NCBI GenBank assembly: GCA_034670405.1
Contig: JAXDDX010000002.1
Coordinates: forward strand, 9,734,501 to 9,798,500
Source: Hoplostethus atlanticus
Lineage: Eukaryota; Chordata; Actinopteri; Trachichthyiformes; Trachichthyidae
Length of the DNA: 64,000 nt
Direction of reading: 5' to 3'
A program made the position numbers and the translations under genes. Under the pieces are notes generated by a model that worked only from the letters and a program-made list of their open reading frames with translations, had not been told where the DNA came from and ran no database searches. Shown here in pieces: positions 48,814 to 60,783 of the stretch. The stretch's first letter is position 1. Every line of letters starts with the position of its first letter.

Positions 48814-50476
48814 TAAGCAGGATTTGAGTCCAGCTAATGAATTCAATTCAACCTCCAACACCAGATTTTTTGGCTTTCATTTTTCCCCCTGGCTTTTGAT
48901 CATAATTGCAGTAGGAAAATACGTCTTCAAAAGCAGGATACACATGCTATTACCTATGAACACAATATCTGTTATGTTGCTTATATAGCTACCCTTCATT
49001 AGATCACTGTGATACTCATCTAAACACATACACAGGTGGGGTCCATAGGGGGCTTGATCCCTGCCTCTTTGCCCTGTCAGTCCTAAGGTGCCCTTTTTGA
49101 ATGGAGTTTTTAAAATACCCATATTTTTCAAGTTATGTTCATCTTCCAATACTAAGGGCAGGATGCCACTCTCACAGAACAGCTTGATTTAACAGAAGGC
49201 CTCCCCCTTTTTTGGAAACGTGGTTGCACCCAATCCTCAACTCTCCAGAAAACCCCCCAAAAACCACATTTCTCACTTGCTGACCTCGGAGTGTGAGCTG
49301 TTCTTACTCCTAGTCCACTCCTGGCTGACGGGAGTTACCGTTTCAACACAGGTATTCATAATGTGATTCAATAATATCAAAACACAACGTCATGGATGCA
49401 TAGTCAGATTGTCAAAAAAATGTAGCCTAAATAAGCTGGCTAAGTCCATTAGCTTCTTGTTAGCTAACAGCCAATGGCGTGTTTCAATAGTTTTATCAGA
49501 ATTAAGCAATTTTCACAGGAGGAATGAAGGAAACTTGTGTCTGTTTGGTTGCTTTGGTGTCTTGTCAGTTTTCCACCTGGAGAACAAAGTACAGCACCCT
49601 GCCCATCAACTGTTATTATCACACAAGCTAATTCCTATGCTTATCTTTACTTTGTTACGATTTGATGTGGTCTCTTAATACCAGTATGTGTACTAGTAAG
49701 ATGATGTGCTGTAGCTCCTCTGACTGTTTGCAACCTCTGAGATCTAAAACCTCATTTATTCATTTATCTATTATTCATTTGGTGGTTTTGTTACTCTTTA
49801 TGAAATATCAAGGCTGAATGTGGTAGCTGAGTCATTTATTTTGTCTTTCTGAAAGTGATAGTCTCTGCCACATAGAGCTATGTGTGTTTTATTTGAGATC
49901 TGATCAGGGAACAGTGAGTGCTCTATAGATGTGCCATTGTGAGGAAGCATGTAATGGTAAATAACTGCTCTCTTCAGTCCAGAGGGATGTGGTTTCGCTG
50001 GATATTTGAAGGATGTGGTTTCAAAATGGATGGACAGGGTGTCCTTTTTGTTGGCTTGAACCTCTGCCCCTCTGAATGTCTGTGCACAGGCCTGCTCTCA
50101 TCATGGCATCAGACTGTTGATTCTGGCTTTAACCCCAATCTGTATTTTTACCCATACAAATTTTGACTATACTCCGTTGCTCTCTGCACAAGTTGCCTTT
50201 GAAATAGAAAGTAAGCTGTTTAGAGCTTTCTGGAAGCATCAACATAACTCTAAACTTCTGTCCATTTGAACTCAATGATTACTTTTAGTGTAACGTAAAC
50301 AATGTGATGCCCAGCGACCCCCGAAATTCTAAATTATATATAGTAGTTGTCATATCCAATGTCAATGCAATGCCACTTCTTTCATCATGATATCAATCAG
50401 TCAATCAGTGAAAAAGTGTTATTGATCATGAACCAAACACAAGCTGTGGCTGGTGCATCTTGCACTGTTTGATGCT

Positions 50477-50478
<2 letters not shown>

Positions 50479-50541
<63 letters not shown>

Positions 50542-50625
50542 CTCTCTATCTCTGTTTCCACCGTCTCAGCATTTTCTCTCCTCCAGCTGCAGAGGCCAGA
50601 GGCACTCTCCCCAGGGGAAGTGGGA

Positions 50626-50673
<48 letters not shown>

Positions 50674-50760
50674 TGTCTGAGAAAGATATCGAGTGAGAGA
50701 GATTGTATGAGAGAGGGATTGTGTTTCTGCATGTGTGTGTGTGTGTGTGTGTGTGTATCA
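50479..50760. repeat. (TC)30, (GA)19 and (GT)14 tracts
   Basis: TC 50479-50538, GA 50632-50670, GT 50730-50757. The TC and GA tracts are complementary inverted neighbours 94 bp apart. Confidence 0.95.
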
Positions 50761-51523
50761 CTGTTCCTCTCTAATTGGGACACAGGTTCTGGCTGTGCCA
50801 TGCACCGACTATTTTGATGTAAGTCCCACATGAGCATCGCTGTAAATCTTGATAATGGTATTAAGTTTGTTGAGCCGGTCTGGGGCTTGAGCCTGTTGTG
50901 TGTCTACACAAACACTCAGAGAGTCGTCTGAGCACTGCTTATTAAAGACCCTCATGCACACACACTGCAACCCAGATGCTGCCCATTAGTGTAGCACACA
51001 CAGACCTCTGTCACACTTATAAGCTTACAACCTGCCATAAATGACCCTGAGAGTGCTATGGCTATAGAAATGTGAAGTGTACTACACGTGAAACTAAGTT
51101 CAAAGAAAAGGTCTTCACGCAAAATAAAATTGCTGAAATTGTCATACATCAGCAGATTGCAGACGTATTTGGGGTGGAAGAAGACAGTCCTACCGGCAGC
51201 CAATTAAAATGCACCGCAAAATGGTGTGATGGCCAGACATAATGTGACACAGTTCGCCATGCTAGAGAACTGATTAGACAGATTCCTTGTGAGAAGTGTC
51301 ACTGCATTATGCATCGTCAGTCAGCACATGCTGTCTGCCACGCGGGGAAATTGCGGCACGTCTTGATTGGTTTAAGCGGCTGTAGCGGTTTGGTGAAAGC
51401 ACTGAAACTCTTACACTACCTCAGCAAGTTTCAGACATTTTCAGGCAAGCGGAAGACAGAAGATCCGGTATCCTACTTCCTATTGGTCCATAATAAGGAG
51501 CTGGAGTGGTGACCATGGTCAGT

Positions 51524-51796
51524 GCACTGTCATTTAATCTAGTATAAAGTCTTAAAATATTCTCCAAGTGAAGAAAATCTGCCATAATTTCACTTGCGTC
51601 CAATACTCACTTCACTTGTCGAGAGAATTTTCTTCAAACAAGTGAGATTATCTCCCAGCAAGTCATACCATGAACGGTGACATTCTCCAACACCAAATAA
51701 TTTATCTACCAATGCAACAAGCTAATTTAATCTTGTGAGTCATAATCTTGCAAGACAGGCTGGGTTTTCACAGGTTTTCACAGGTTTTCACAGTGC
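51524..51796. mobile_element. Second hAT-like MITE relic, ending in a short tandem repeat
   Basis: The interior (AAGTCTTAAAATATTCTCCAAG, AAGTGAGATTATCTC, AACAAGCTAATTTAATCTTG) is of the same general type as the 36.9-kb element. The ends CACTGTCATTT and AAAACAC/TTTTCACAGTG are weakly inverted. The right end holds three copies of CACAGGTTTT (51767-51796). I could not find a convincing target duplication, so the boundaries are approximate. Confidence 0.48.
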
Positions 51797-52539
51797 AGTT
51801 CTGGTGGCAGGTAGCAGGTTGCTGAAACAATGTGAGCAGTCGCCCACTCTCGACTCACTCTGCAAATGCAAATGCTGCACCAGCCAAGTGCTGTAAAAGC
51901 TAATGAGAGTAATGGGGTCTAGTGTACTCAGTGATGGGCTTGACATAAAGGGAATATGTGGGGTTAGGCATACTGTAATATATGGGAATGGATGCCTGCA
52001 GCTGTTCACTCTGGCTCTGGCTCAGTTTATGTCTCCATCTCTCAGAGCAGATGGAAAATATTAGGATGCTGATGATGAGGGAGAGGGAAAAAGAAAGAGA
52101 GAAAACACAGATACAAGAGAATGGAAAAGAGAAATACCAACAAATAGACACAGAAAGAAGGATAGTGAGAGAGTTGAGTCGGCTTTGTGCATTGGAAGGC
52201 TTCACTTTTTATGCAATCAGGTCTTCCCCACGGTTACATTTCAGACCATCAAACCAAATCTGAGTCAGCAGATATAGTGAATATAGGTACTTTTCCTCTG
52301 ATTGTTGACATTGGCATTGGACGCAGAAAAGGGTTGCATTGTAATGCATCCATCAGGTACGGTAAGTGCTGCAAAGCGCAGTAGTAATAATGAAATCAAA
52401 ACTCTCTTCGAAGAACATCTTTCTTCACTCGGCACAAAGATAATTAGAGATACAGGATGTTAATTTCAATTGCAGCTTAAGCCGATTGTGAGAGCAAACA
52501 TGCAAGTAAGGAAAGCATTTAAGCAGCCATGCACGCACG

Positions 52540-52540
<1 letters not shown>

Positions 52541-52607
<67 letters not shown>
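52541..52607. repeat. (CA)33 microsatellite
   Basis: Preceded by (GCAC)n, i.e. CACGCACGCACG, a typical edge of an ageing CA tract. Confidence 0.97.
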
Positions 52608-52612
<5 letters not shown>

Positions 52613-53576
52613 CTTCCAATTCTCCATAATCCCTCTCTTTTACAAATTGTCTGAGAGTTTAGAGTTTGTTAGGGGAAACAAGGGGGAATTTAATCAGCGT
52701 GACACCAGCAGGGGAATCTAATAAGGGAGACACCAGTGGGGCTTGTTTAATGATTTTCTCCCTCCGCCTTTTTCAATTAGGCTACCTTGCTGTGATCTCT
52801 GCTGTGTCTGTCTCTCGTTTTCTATGCCTCTCTCTTTCTCTCTCTCAATCTATTTCACTCTCTTTCTCTCTCTCTACCTCTGTCCCGCTGCTCTCACCCT
52901 TTCTCTGTCTGGCTATTGCTTATCTTCTATTTAACGGTCTGCTTTCTGGCTGTTTGTGTCTCTCTCTCTCTCTCTCTGACAGAAGTAGGACTTTCCATGA
53001 TGGCTACATTTCTATAGAGACGAGGTCTTATTGAGTTACATGCATAAGGCATACACAGTGTAAGTTCACAGTGTAATGAATTGCAGGTAATGGAGAAGCT
53101 GTTTCACACCTTACTCCAATGACAAAAGGTGTTGTGAATACTTCAGATCCTCCTTCCTGTGCCCTGAAGTAGCAATTAGTGTTCAGCAGTGCACAATGTA
53201 AAACGGGTACAGTGATACAGGTGCAGTCCTGCTCTCAGCAAAATATGAGTGTCCTCATTTCTTAGAGTCAACAAACCTGAATGCACAAACATCATGCAAC
53301 TCGAACAGAGTGAGCTTTTCGGCATTCATAGGTAAGACAGTTACTCTAGTCTTTCTTTTCTTTTGACGGATTATTGAAAGAAATTGCAATCTCTAGTAAC
53401 AAATGAAGAAATGAAAACTACATTAAAATAAATTGACTAGAGAAGAAGAATGAAAGCAAGCAAGGAAGATTTTGTGTGAACTGAGCGTCTCTGACCTTCT
53501 GACAGTCAGTAGGTCACATTACTTCTGACTCAGTAGCTAACTGGTTCTCCTGCCCTGATACACCCTAGCAACATGC

Positions 53577-53579
53577 CTC

Positions 53580-53636
<57 letters not shown>
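53577..53636. repeat. (CT)30 microsatellite with one CG interruption
   Basis: 60 bp of CT steps. Confidence 0.97.
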
Positions 53637-53640
<4 letters not shown>

Positions 53641-54408
53641 TTCAAGTTTGACATTTAATTACAGTTGTGTTGCCAAAGCATGTTGAGGGGAAATAATAGA
53701 TGTAGGACATAAATGAGAATGGTAATAACAATAAAATCTGGTAATGATAATAAAAGTAAACATAAAATTGTGATCAATGGATAATGGGAATATTCAATTG
53801 CTTTACCCTCACATGTTTGTATAAATACATCCATGTGAGAAACTCTATGAATGTCGTAGTACTATACCTTTATACACGTATACAGTATATAACATTATAT
53901 AACATTATAGTGTAGGTTACCAATGACATGTTTATGGCAGACAAACTTTGCTGTTGGCCATGCAAAAAAAGGAACTTTTCATTATCTGGTAAGGTCATGA
54001 AGCCTGGAACAGCTTTCAAACCTTTTCAACTTTTCAAAACTTACAAATTCTTATGTCCTTGTAATTACATGTGCATAAGAAATGTGTTTCTGGTTCATTG
54101 TGCAGGCAGGAGAGACTACAGACACACTCCTTTCAGCCTCCAGGATTTTAAATAGCAGCCTTTTTCAATGTCAAGTTCTTGGTCAGTAATTCTTTATCTT
54201 GTTAAAGTTCTTAATAAATACATTTTGAAATATTCTGCCAGTTGGATCTTTCTGTTAAAGGACTGATAACAGAGCAGGTTGTTTTGTGATTTATTTTCAT
54301 CATCATTGTCTTTTAAATATATTATACATTTTTGATTGATGAGAAAGGTCTCTGAGGCCGGCTAGTTGTGCTGCTTAGATTGGGTGAAGCTCAGAGCCAA
54401 AGAGTCAG

Positions 54409-54409
<1 letters not shown>

Positions 54410-54449
<40 letters not shown>
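54410..54449. repeat. (TC)20 microsatellite with a (CTCTCCCT)n tail
   Basis: Perfect TC repeat; CTCTCCCT steps follow at 54482-54518, about 70 bp before the 25-bp minisatellite. Confidence 0.95.
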
Positions 54450-54451
<2 letters not shown>

Positions 54452-54589
54452 CACTCCCTTCTCTTTATCTACAGTGTCTACTCCTCTCCCTCTCTCCCTC
54501 TCTCCCTCTCTCCCTCCCCCCATATATACTACATGTCCTGAAGGTGTGTCATACCTCCATGTCTGGACTGTCGGAGACAGTTATGTCTT

Positions 54590-54739
54590 CGTTCCGTTAC
54601 CCCTGGTGACGAGGCATTCCGTTACCCTGGGTGACAGAGCATTCCGTTACTCCGGGTGACAGGGCATTCCGTTTCCCCCGGTGACAGGACATTCCGTTTC
54701 CCCCGGTGACGGGACACTCCATTGCCCACGGAGACAGGG
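54590..54739 (+). repeat. 25-bp minisatellite, six copies, X-box-like palindromic unit
   Basis: Units start at 54590, 54615, 54640, 54665, 54690 and 54715, exactly 25 bp apart. The consensus is CATTCCGTTACCCCGGGTGACAGGG. Copies 4 and 5 are almost identical; copy 6 is the most diverged (ATTGCCCACGGAGAC). Each contains a GTTACC-N3-GGTGAC dyad, similar to RFX-family X-boxes (GTNRCC-N0-3-RGYAAC). Confidence 0.9.
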
Positions 54740-55195
54740 AGGGGTGGGAATCATCAGGCCTCAACCGGGAGCGCAAAGCTCCTCTGGCATGTGCGTTGAA
54801 GAGACATGGACACACCAGGGGTGACTTTCTGTGTGTGTGTGTGTGTAGCGTGTGTTCAATTGTGTGATTTAATTTTGTGATTGTGTGTTGAATTGTGACT
54901 TTCAGAAGTCCTTACAAGAATAGTACAATTGCTATAGAATAAGACATCTAGTGGCTAGGGTGAAGGTTTCAGTTCACTGGAGAAACAGCGAGGAAAGGGC
55001 GAGGGGGAAGAGTAGAGCAAGGAAACAAGACGAAGGGTAAAGGAATATGCACTATGCAGAGGAGAGTAAAGCTGACAAGACTGTCTGCTGCCCCAAATCT
55101 CTAACCTTTCCCCTGATATCTGCCCTTTCCCAACTCTTCTTCTCCTAGTACTTTAGATCTACCACGATGTTATTGACCTAAACCAGAACTCTTAA

Positions 55196-55612
55196 AGGAA
55201 AAATCCACCCTCAGCTTCCTTCACACTGTTATATATCATCGGTCTGATGAAGTGTTGTAATTTACTCTTTTGGTGTACCCACTTTCCCTCAACCTGTCAC
55301 GTCTGCTTCTACTTCAGTTAGTGATTTTCTACGTTTCCCAGAATGCCTTTCGAAAAACCCCAGAGAGCGTGCCTGAACTTGGTGCATTTAGTACGTGTAG
55401 GAGGAGATAGTCTCAGCAATAACGTAGGAACAGCAAGAGAGGGAGCTTTTCCAGTTGAGAAAAAGCAAGAGTCACGCCCCTGCAACATGATGCAACATGC
55501 GACAATGCAACGTGTCTTGTGGCTGCATTGCATTATGGTCTATTGATGTCACTGATGTTATTGTTACATCTCTGGACCAAAATGTACATTGTCAGTCACT
55601 GCTTTTTCCTAT
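55196..55612. mobile_element. TTAA-type DNA-transposon relic
   Basis: TTAA at 55192-55195 is followed by AGGAAAAATCCACC, the same start as the element at 24231. The interior (CCAGAATGCC, GCATTTAGTACGTGTAGGAGGAGAT) has the look of a dispersed teleost repeat I recognise in general terms. The right boundary is uncertain. GCTTTTTCCTATAA at about 55602-55615 resembles a decayed inverted end. No transposase is present. Confidence 0.45.
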
Positions 55613-55842
55613 AATGAAAGCCCTTCACCTTGAGATACAAATGTAATGGACAGTTAGACCCAACTGCACAGAGAGACACAGACAGAATTAGAAGAAGATT
55701 ATTGTAGTTGTAGATGTTTTCATCAGGATGGTTAGAGGGATTGAGCTGTAGAGCTTGTAGACAGTTGCATGCCATTTCCAGGCTCTCAGAATGAGGGTAG
55801 CTATAAATCAGAAATTGGATCCCTGTACCCCTGCACACATGC

Positions 55843-55844
55843 AT

Positions 55845-55885
<41 letters not shown>

Positions 55886-55940
55886 CCATCTTCCTACCCT
55901 CAAACCTAACCACTCTATCCCTAACATTAACATTATGTTC
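55843..55940. repeat. (CA)n tract with a CCTAACC-like tail
   Basis: (CA)18 at 55844-55880 is followed by TCCTACCCTCAAACCTAACC and CCCTAACATTAACATTA. It looks like a truncated or decayed relative of the CA-flanked repeat at 57.2 kb. Confidence 0.4.
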
Positions 55941-57025
55941 TAATGTTCATTTTCTCAATTTTCTCAAAAAAGTTTTTTTTTTCATATTAATTGTTTTTTT
56001 CTATTATTGGTCCCAAATTAAGTGAATGCTGTATTTATTCTGCTGTGAGCGTTTCTCCTTTCACTGTAAATTGATGAGTTCTCCTCTACCTGTACAAGTT
56101 CCTGCTGTCTGCCTGCCTAAGGCTACCACAGCCTATTCATTTACTTACCATGTAGTCTGTTGCCTATATAAGATATTCATTTTACGTTTTACAGAAAATT
56201 GTACATTTCTTTCTATAATTTAGCACTTGTCATTTCAATTGTGATTATTTGTTTATAAGTGTGCGAGGTTATGAGACCACAGTGCTGCACATTCGATACA
56301 GACACACAATTGTGTCTCCTTAGGCTGCATTTATTTAAAACCTTTGTCCACATTGTTTTTCCCAACTCTTCCTGCCCGAGCACCTCCAGGTGATGATCCA
56401 ATGTCAATGCAGAAATTAAAAAATGTGTGTACATCCCTACATCGTCACTTAATGCTCCCTGGCACTGATTGGATGACAGAAGCGTCTTGTGTAACCGAGA
56501 TGTAAGATGATCGACATGGATTTGGAAGCGTGAATGTGAAAAGTATTTATGTTCTTAATATCATCAAATATAATAAATACTAAATTGGGAAAAACAATCA
56601 AGACACTCATTCATTGGGTAGATTGACAGACTGAAAGACTGACAGAGAATAAACCAGTGATTGAAGGGCAGACAGACAGACAGACAGGCAGTCAGAGAGG
56701 AAGACGGTCAGAGCATAGCGGTGAGACAGAAAGACAGACGGACAACAATGAAAAAAAGACCTATGAAAAGAGAAACTCCTGACTACCTTCTACATTTTCA
56801 CTTGAAGAGGAAGGTATCATAAAGCCGAGAAACCATTAGGAGCCATTAGGCTGGTGTCAGTCAGCGGTGGAATAACAAGCCAGCAATTAGAAGGCAAAAG
56901 GTCCACAGAACTGAGGCTGCTTGTGTGGAGGAAATTCAACTTTCAGCTGGTTGGATTTTAATGCCCCAACGACGACTGATATCAGCTTTCCCCACACGCA
57001 CATACATGAACCCTAGCATACACAA

Positions 57026-57028
<3 letters not shown>

Positions 57029-57090
<62 letters not shown>
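57029..57090. repeat. (CA)31 microsatellite
   Basis: Perfect CA repeat just upstream of the CA-flanked telomere-like repeat. Confidence 0.97.
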
Positions 57091-57093
<3 letters not shown>

Positions 57094-57158
57094 GCTCTCT
57101 CTCCATCTCTCATCTTCGTTCTTCTATTTCTCTATTCTTCGTCTCTCACAGTCACTAA

Positions 57159-57164
57159 CACACA

Positions 57165-57226
<62 letters not shown>

Positions 57227-57440
57227 TATTACTGTAGACAACATCCATTGCTTAACCCCTAACCCTGACCTTAACCTGACCACTACATTGCCTCACTCCG
57301 GAGGATTTTCCTCATCTTTCTATCCTAGGATAGATAGAGAGGATATTTCGTCCCCATAAATACAGAAAATTCCTATACTTATGGGGCTTTTCCACACACA
57401 CACACACACACGCACACACACACGCACACACACACACCAC
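57159..57440. repeat. CA-flanked fish repeat with a degenerate telomere-like core
   Basis: (CA)n at 57159-57222 is followed by TTGTATTACTGTAGACAACATCC, TTAACCCCTAACCCTGACCTTAACC, and then CGTCCCCATAAATACAG, CTATACTTATGGGGCTTTTCC and a second (CA)n with CG/CCA interruptions (57393-57440). The order (CA)n - TAACCC run - GTCCCCA(T/C)AA - (CA)n is that of a dispersed teleost repeat I recognise. The TAACCC run here is therefore part of that repeat and not a chromosome end. Confidence 0.6.
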
Positions 57441-57600
57441 ACCACACCACACACACACACAGAGGCTCTTTTTGAGACATAGCAGGATTCCATTCGTTTT
57501 GTGTTTCACCCAAAACGGCTAATTTGTTTCCTGAGCATATGTCATACATTCAGCAGCAGCAAAGAGGTATCAGCTTACAGTAGACACACACTCACAGATG

Positions 57601-57640
<40 letters not shown>

Positions 57641-57850
57641 ATCAATCCCCTCTAACTGGGTAGAATTACTGGGTTTTGGAATAGATTGCTATGTGTTCCT
57701 GTGTTCCTGGTATTCAGGGAAAGTAAAGTCTCTACTTGTAATTTATTTTCCACAAGGAACAAATGCTCTTATTCATTTGTGTGCCTGAAATGGATTCACT
57801 GGAAAAATGACACCTCATCTGAGGGAATTATTTTTGGGAATATCAATCAC

Positions 57851-57888
<38 letters not shown>
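57601..57888. repeat. (CA)19 and (CT)15 microsatellites
   Basis: CA 57601-57639 and CT 57859-57888. Confidence 0.95.
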
Positions 57889-57891
<3 letters not shown>

Positions 57892-59611
57892 CTTCTTTAA
57901 CCCGTCAAAAAGTTAAATAGCTTGTCAACCTGACTAGTCAGTCTTTCCTCCTTCATTTTGCTCTCCTCCCCATCCCTCTCCCCCTCCTCTCCTCTCCTCC
58001 CCTCCATGTAAAGGAAACAGTTTAGGGAATAGTTAGTCAATCGGACCACTCTGTCCCGCAGAGGGAGTGCAGAATAACGAGCACTGCTGGTGGATAATGG
58101 CCATGATTTAGCTCCCCAGTCAAAAGGTTACGCTGCTCTCGCTCCAGAATGAATGGACGTAATAAGATACCCCTTGGATAAGTAAGTCTCACATGAACTG
58201 CAGTGCCGTTGAACCCCAAAAGCCTACTTGTAGCAGTTATTTTCAGTTTTAAGGCAGGAGCTAAGGTCTTTCAGGAAAAGAATATGTTTTATTGAAAGGA
58301 ATACAGTTATCGAGCGTTGGCGCAAGGTGCTAAGAGAGGGTGATGGAAACAGAAATTAAACGGAAAATTACAAGCGCTGTTCCCATTATATTGACGCAGC
58401 GAGAGGGAGATAGGGAACCATTGGCCTGATGTAATGTCCGCCCTGGGAAGCATAGACTGGGGTCAGGAAAGTAAAACGGGTTGATTTCTATCTCACAGCT
58501 GCAGAAGGAAATTCTGCACATAGAGCTTCGGTCCTCCAGTCAGCCAGCTAGTCAGTGATAAAGCCAGTCAATAAATCTAACGCTTGCGAGAAATATAGAT
58601 TTTTTTAACATACTGCTCTCACATTATACCTAACTACACACACACACACACACACACACATAATCTAAAAAAAGCAGCAGCAGTAATCAAGGGTTTATTC
58701 CATACATCCCTGAGGTTGTTAGCTGCATTTTGCAACTATTTCCAAGCGTTTTGTTGTCCACATATTGATTTGATTACACGTGTGTGTGTTCCCGTTTGTA
58801 CATGCTAGTGTGTATATGTGTAAGTGCACTTGCCTGTTTGCTGCGCGTGTGTATTTGTGTAGCTGTTGACATGCTGTAGTGATTACATGTATGTTTCCAG
58901 AGTTGGATATATGAAACACATGTTGTCTTTGTTCTTCTGCTGGCTACTGTGGAAGCTGGGAGGGTGGTACACACCCCCACACACAAACACACAGTCAGGG
59001 TGGTAACTCGCTACTGAGTCAACACTAATTAATGCCATATTGTTCGCCTTCAAGCCAACTTTTTTTCTGCACAACTTTTCTTTTTTTGGCTAGGTTCTAA
59101 CTCGTGTCCTAGCTGCTCGAGTAAAGAATAAAATAAAATAAATCCGGTGGGGGAAAAAAATCAAACGTCGGTCAAACCGAAAATAGAAAAAGGGATCATA
59201 TTTTATTGAAATGTAGAGTTTCATTGATTGGCGGACTGATGTGGTTATCCCTTCTCTCTTTCCTTTTCCTTTTCTGTCTCTTTCAGGTGGAGTCACATGG
59301 TTATAGAATAAGTATTTTTTTTCTGCAGCAGACAAAAGGCCTCTGTGAAAAGCAACACGGAGCAGGCACAACTTAAATAGGAGCCTCAGACTGCAAACCA
59401 CTTCTTTTTTGTTTGTGTTATTGATTAGCGATTCTGTTTCTTTCTCTCTCACTGCGTCAATCACTGTCTCCTTTTTTCAGTCACTTTGTTCCGTCACCTC
59501 TCCGACTGTCTCTCTATCTTTGTAAATCTCTCTCTGTCCCATTTTGGGTCTCCTGTTTACAGCCTCCATCTAAAAACCAACACAACACAACACACATCCA
59601 TCTCAATCAGC

Positions 59612-59613
<2 letters not shown>
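57889..59613. other. Unique, intron-like DNA
   Basis: Mostly unique sequence with a (CA)n at 58637-58660. 58020-58470 is balanced in composition, free of simple repeats and could be a conserved non-coding block. Confidence 0.45.
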
Positions 59614-59645
<32 letters not shown>

Positions 59646-59716
59646 ACTGACTGATAACCATCTGCCCTGTTTGTCAATCATTGTCAATGCCATTACATGC
59701 CCTTGTTTATCTGACC

Positions 59717-59765
<49 letters not shown>
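59614..59765. repeat. Two (GT)n microsatellites
   Basis: GT 59614-59642 and 59719-59765, the second joined to a short (GA)n. Confidence 0.95.
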
Positions 59766-59773
<8 letters not shown>

Positions 59774-60432
59774 GTGGTTAGCATTCAAATGGGTAAGCGG
59801 CACTAAACTAATTAGTCTGTCTGCCTCCCTCTCTCTTTCCATCTCTGTCTCATTTCTCTCTGTTCCTGTCTGCATCTCTTGCACCTTTCCATCCTCTTCC
59901 TCCCTCCCTTCCTCCCGCTCATCCTCCCTCCCCACACTTTCACATGCAGATACCTGCTTCTTTTTCTTCCCTAAAATGAGATCCACCATTTGAGTGACAC
60001 CCACTCTGACAAAATGATTCATAGCACAACATAAAAAATAATTATGGTACTTTTGGAAGGATAGCAGCTTCCCTCAGTCCTTAGTCGACAGAATCACACT
60101 TTTATAGACTCCGTCCTCTACATTTCAGAGATACTGAATGAAGGACTTCAGGTAATGATTTATTTTTCCTGAATGTTTTGGAAATTAACTCTTTACTTCT
60201 AACCTCCTCTCATCTTTCTACCCATCCTCGCTTAATTCTCACTTCTCTTCCTCTATTCTTATACTTTCCCTCCAGCACCCCTTTGAAATCATGGAAAGAA
60301 GATTCCTTTCATTGCATGGTTTCTCATGTAGGGACAAAATAACTATTTGGGGATGCATATCCGTGTGTGTGTGTGTGGTTGTAACCATGCTGTGTTCAGG
60401 TGTGAGGATGTAAAGTAGCTGATGTGTTTGTG

Positions 60433-60742
60433 CATGTGTGTGTGTGTGTGTGTGTGTGGGTGCCAGTATGCATGCTGAAGTGAGACTGTCTCAGCCCGAG
60501 TTTGCAGTGGGAGGTAGGCCAGTGCACGCTGGGTTTGTGTGTGTGTGTGTGTGTGTGTGTGCAATTGTTGTACACTTGTGTGTGTTTCACTGCGTGGCAG
60601 TATTTATCCATGCACATGTATGTGTGTTTGTGATGCTTACCACCAAACACAAGTTGGCTCACTAAATAGTAGGTCTGTGTTCAAAGTCAGCAGATTTATA
60701 TTCAGCTCTCAGCATGCAGCCTACACACCCACACACCACACA

Positions 60743-60781
<39 letters not shown>

Positions 60782-60783
60782 AC
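60433..60783. repeat. (GT)n, (GT)n and (CA)n cluster
   Basis: GT at 60435-60458 and 60536-60560, CA with CCA interruptions at 60727-60783, again in inverted arrangement. Confidence 0.9.

Larger units (their letters stand above)
41804..50478. other. Intron-like DNA without a recognisable gene
   Basis: Short CA/GT/CT tracts separated by unique DNA. 43746-43991 (plus) and 43673-44014 (minus) are both open for about 250 bp but match no protein I recognise and the minus frame runs into a GT tract. 47880-48310 is free of simple repeats and AT-rich. Confidence 0.45.

Noticed and set aside
54597-54815. 72-residue minus-strand frame with repeated NGMSCHRG-like units
   Set aside because: It is the translation of the 25-bp minisatellite; 25 is not a multiple of three, so the protein repeat is incidental.
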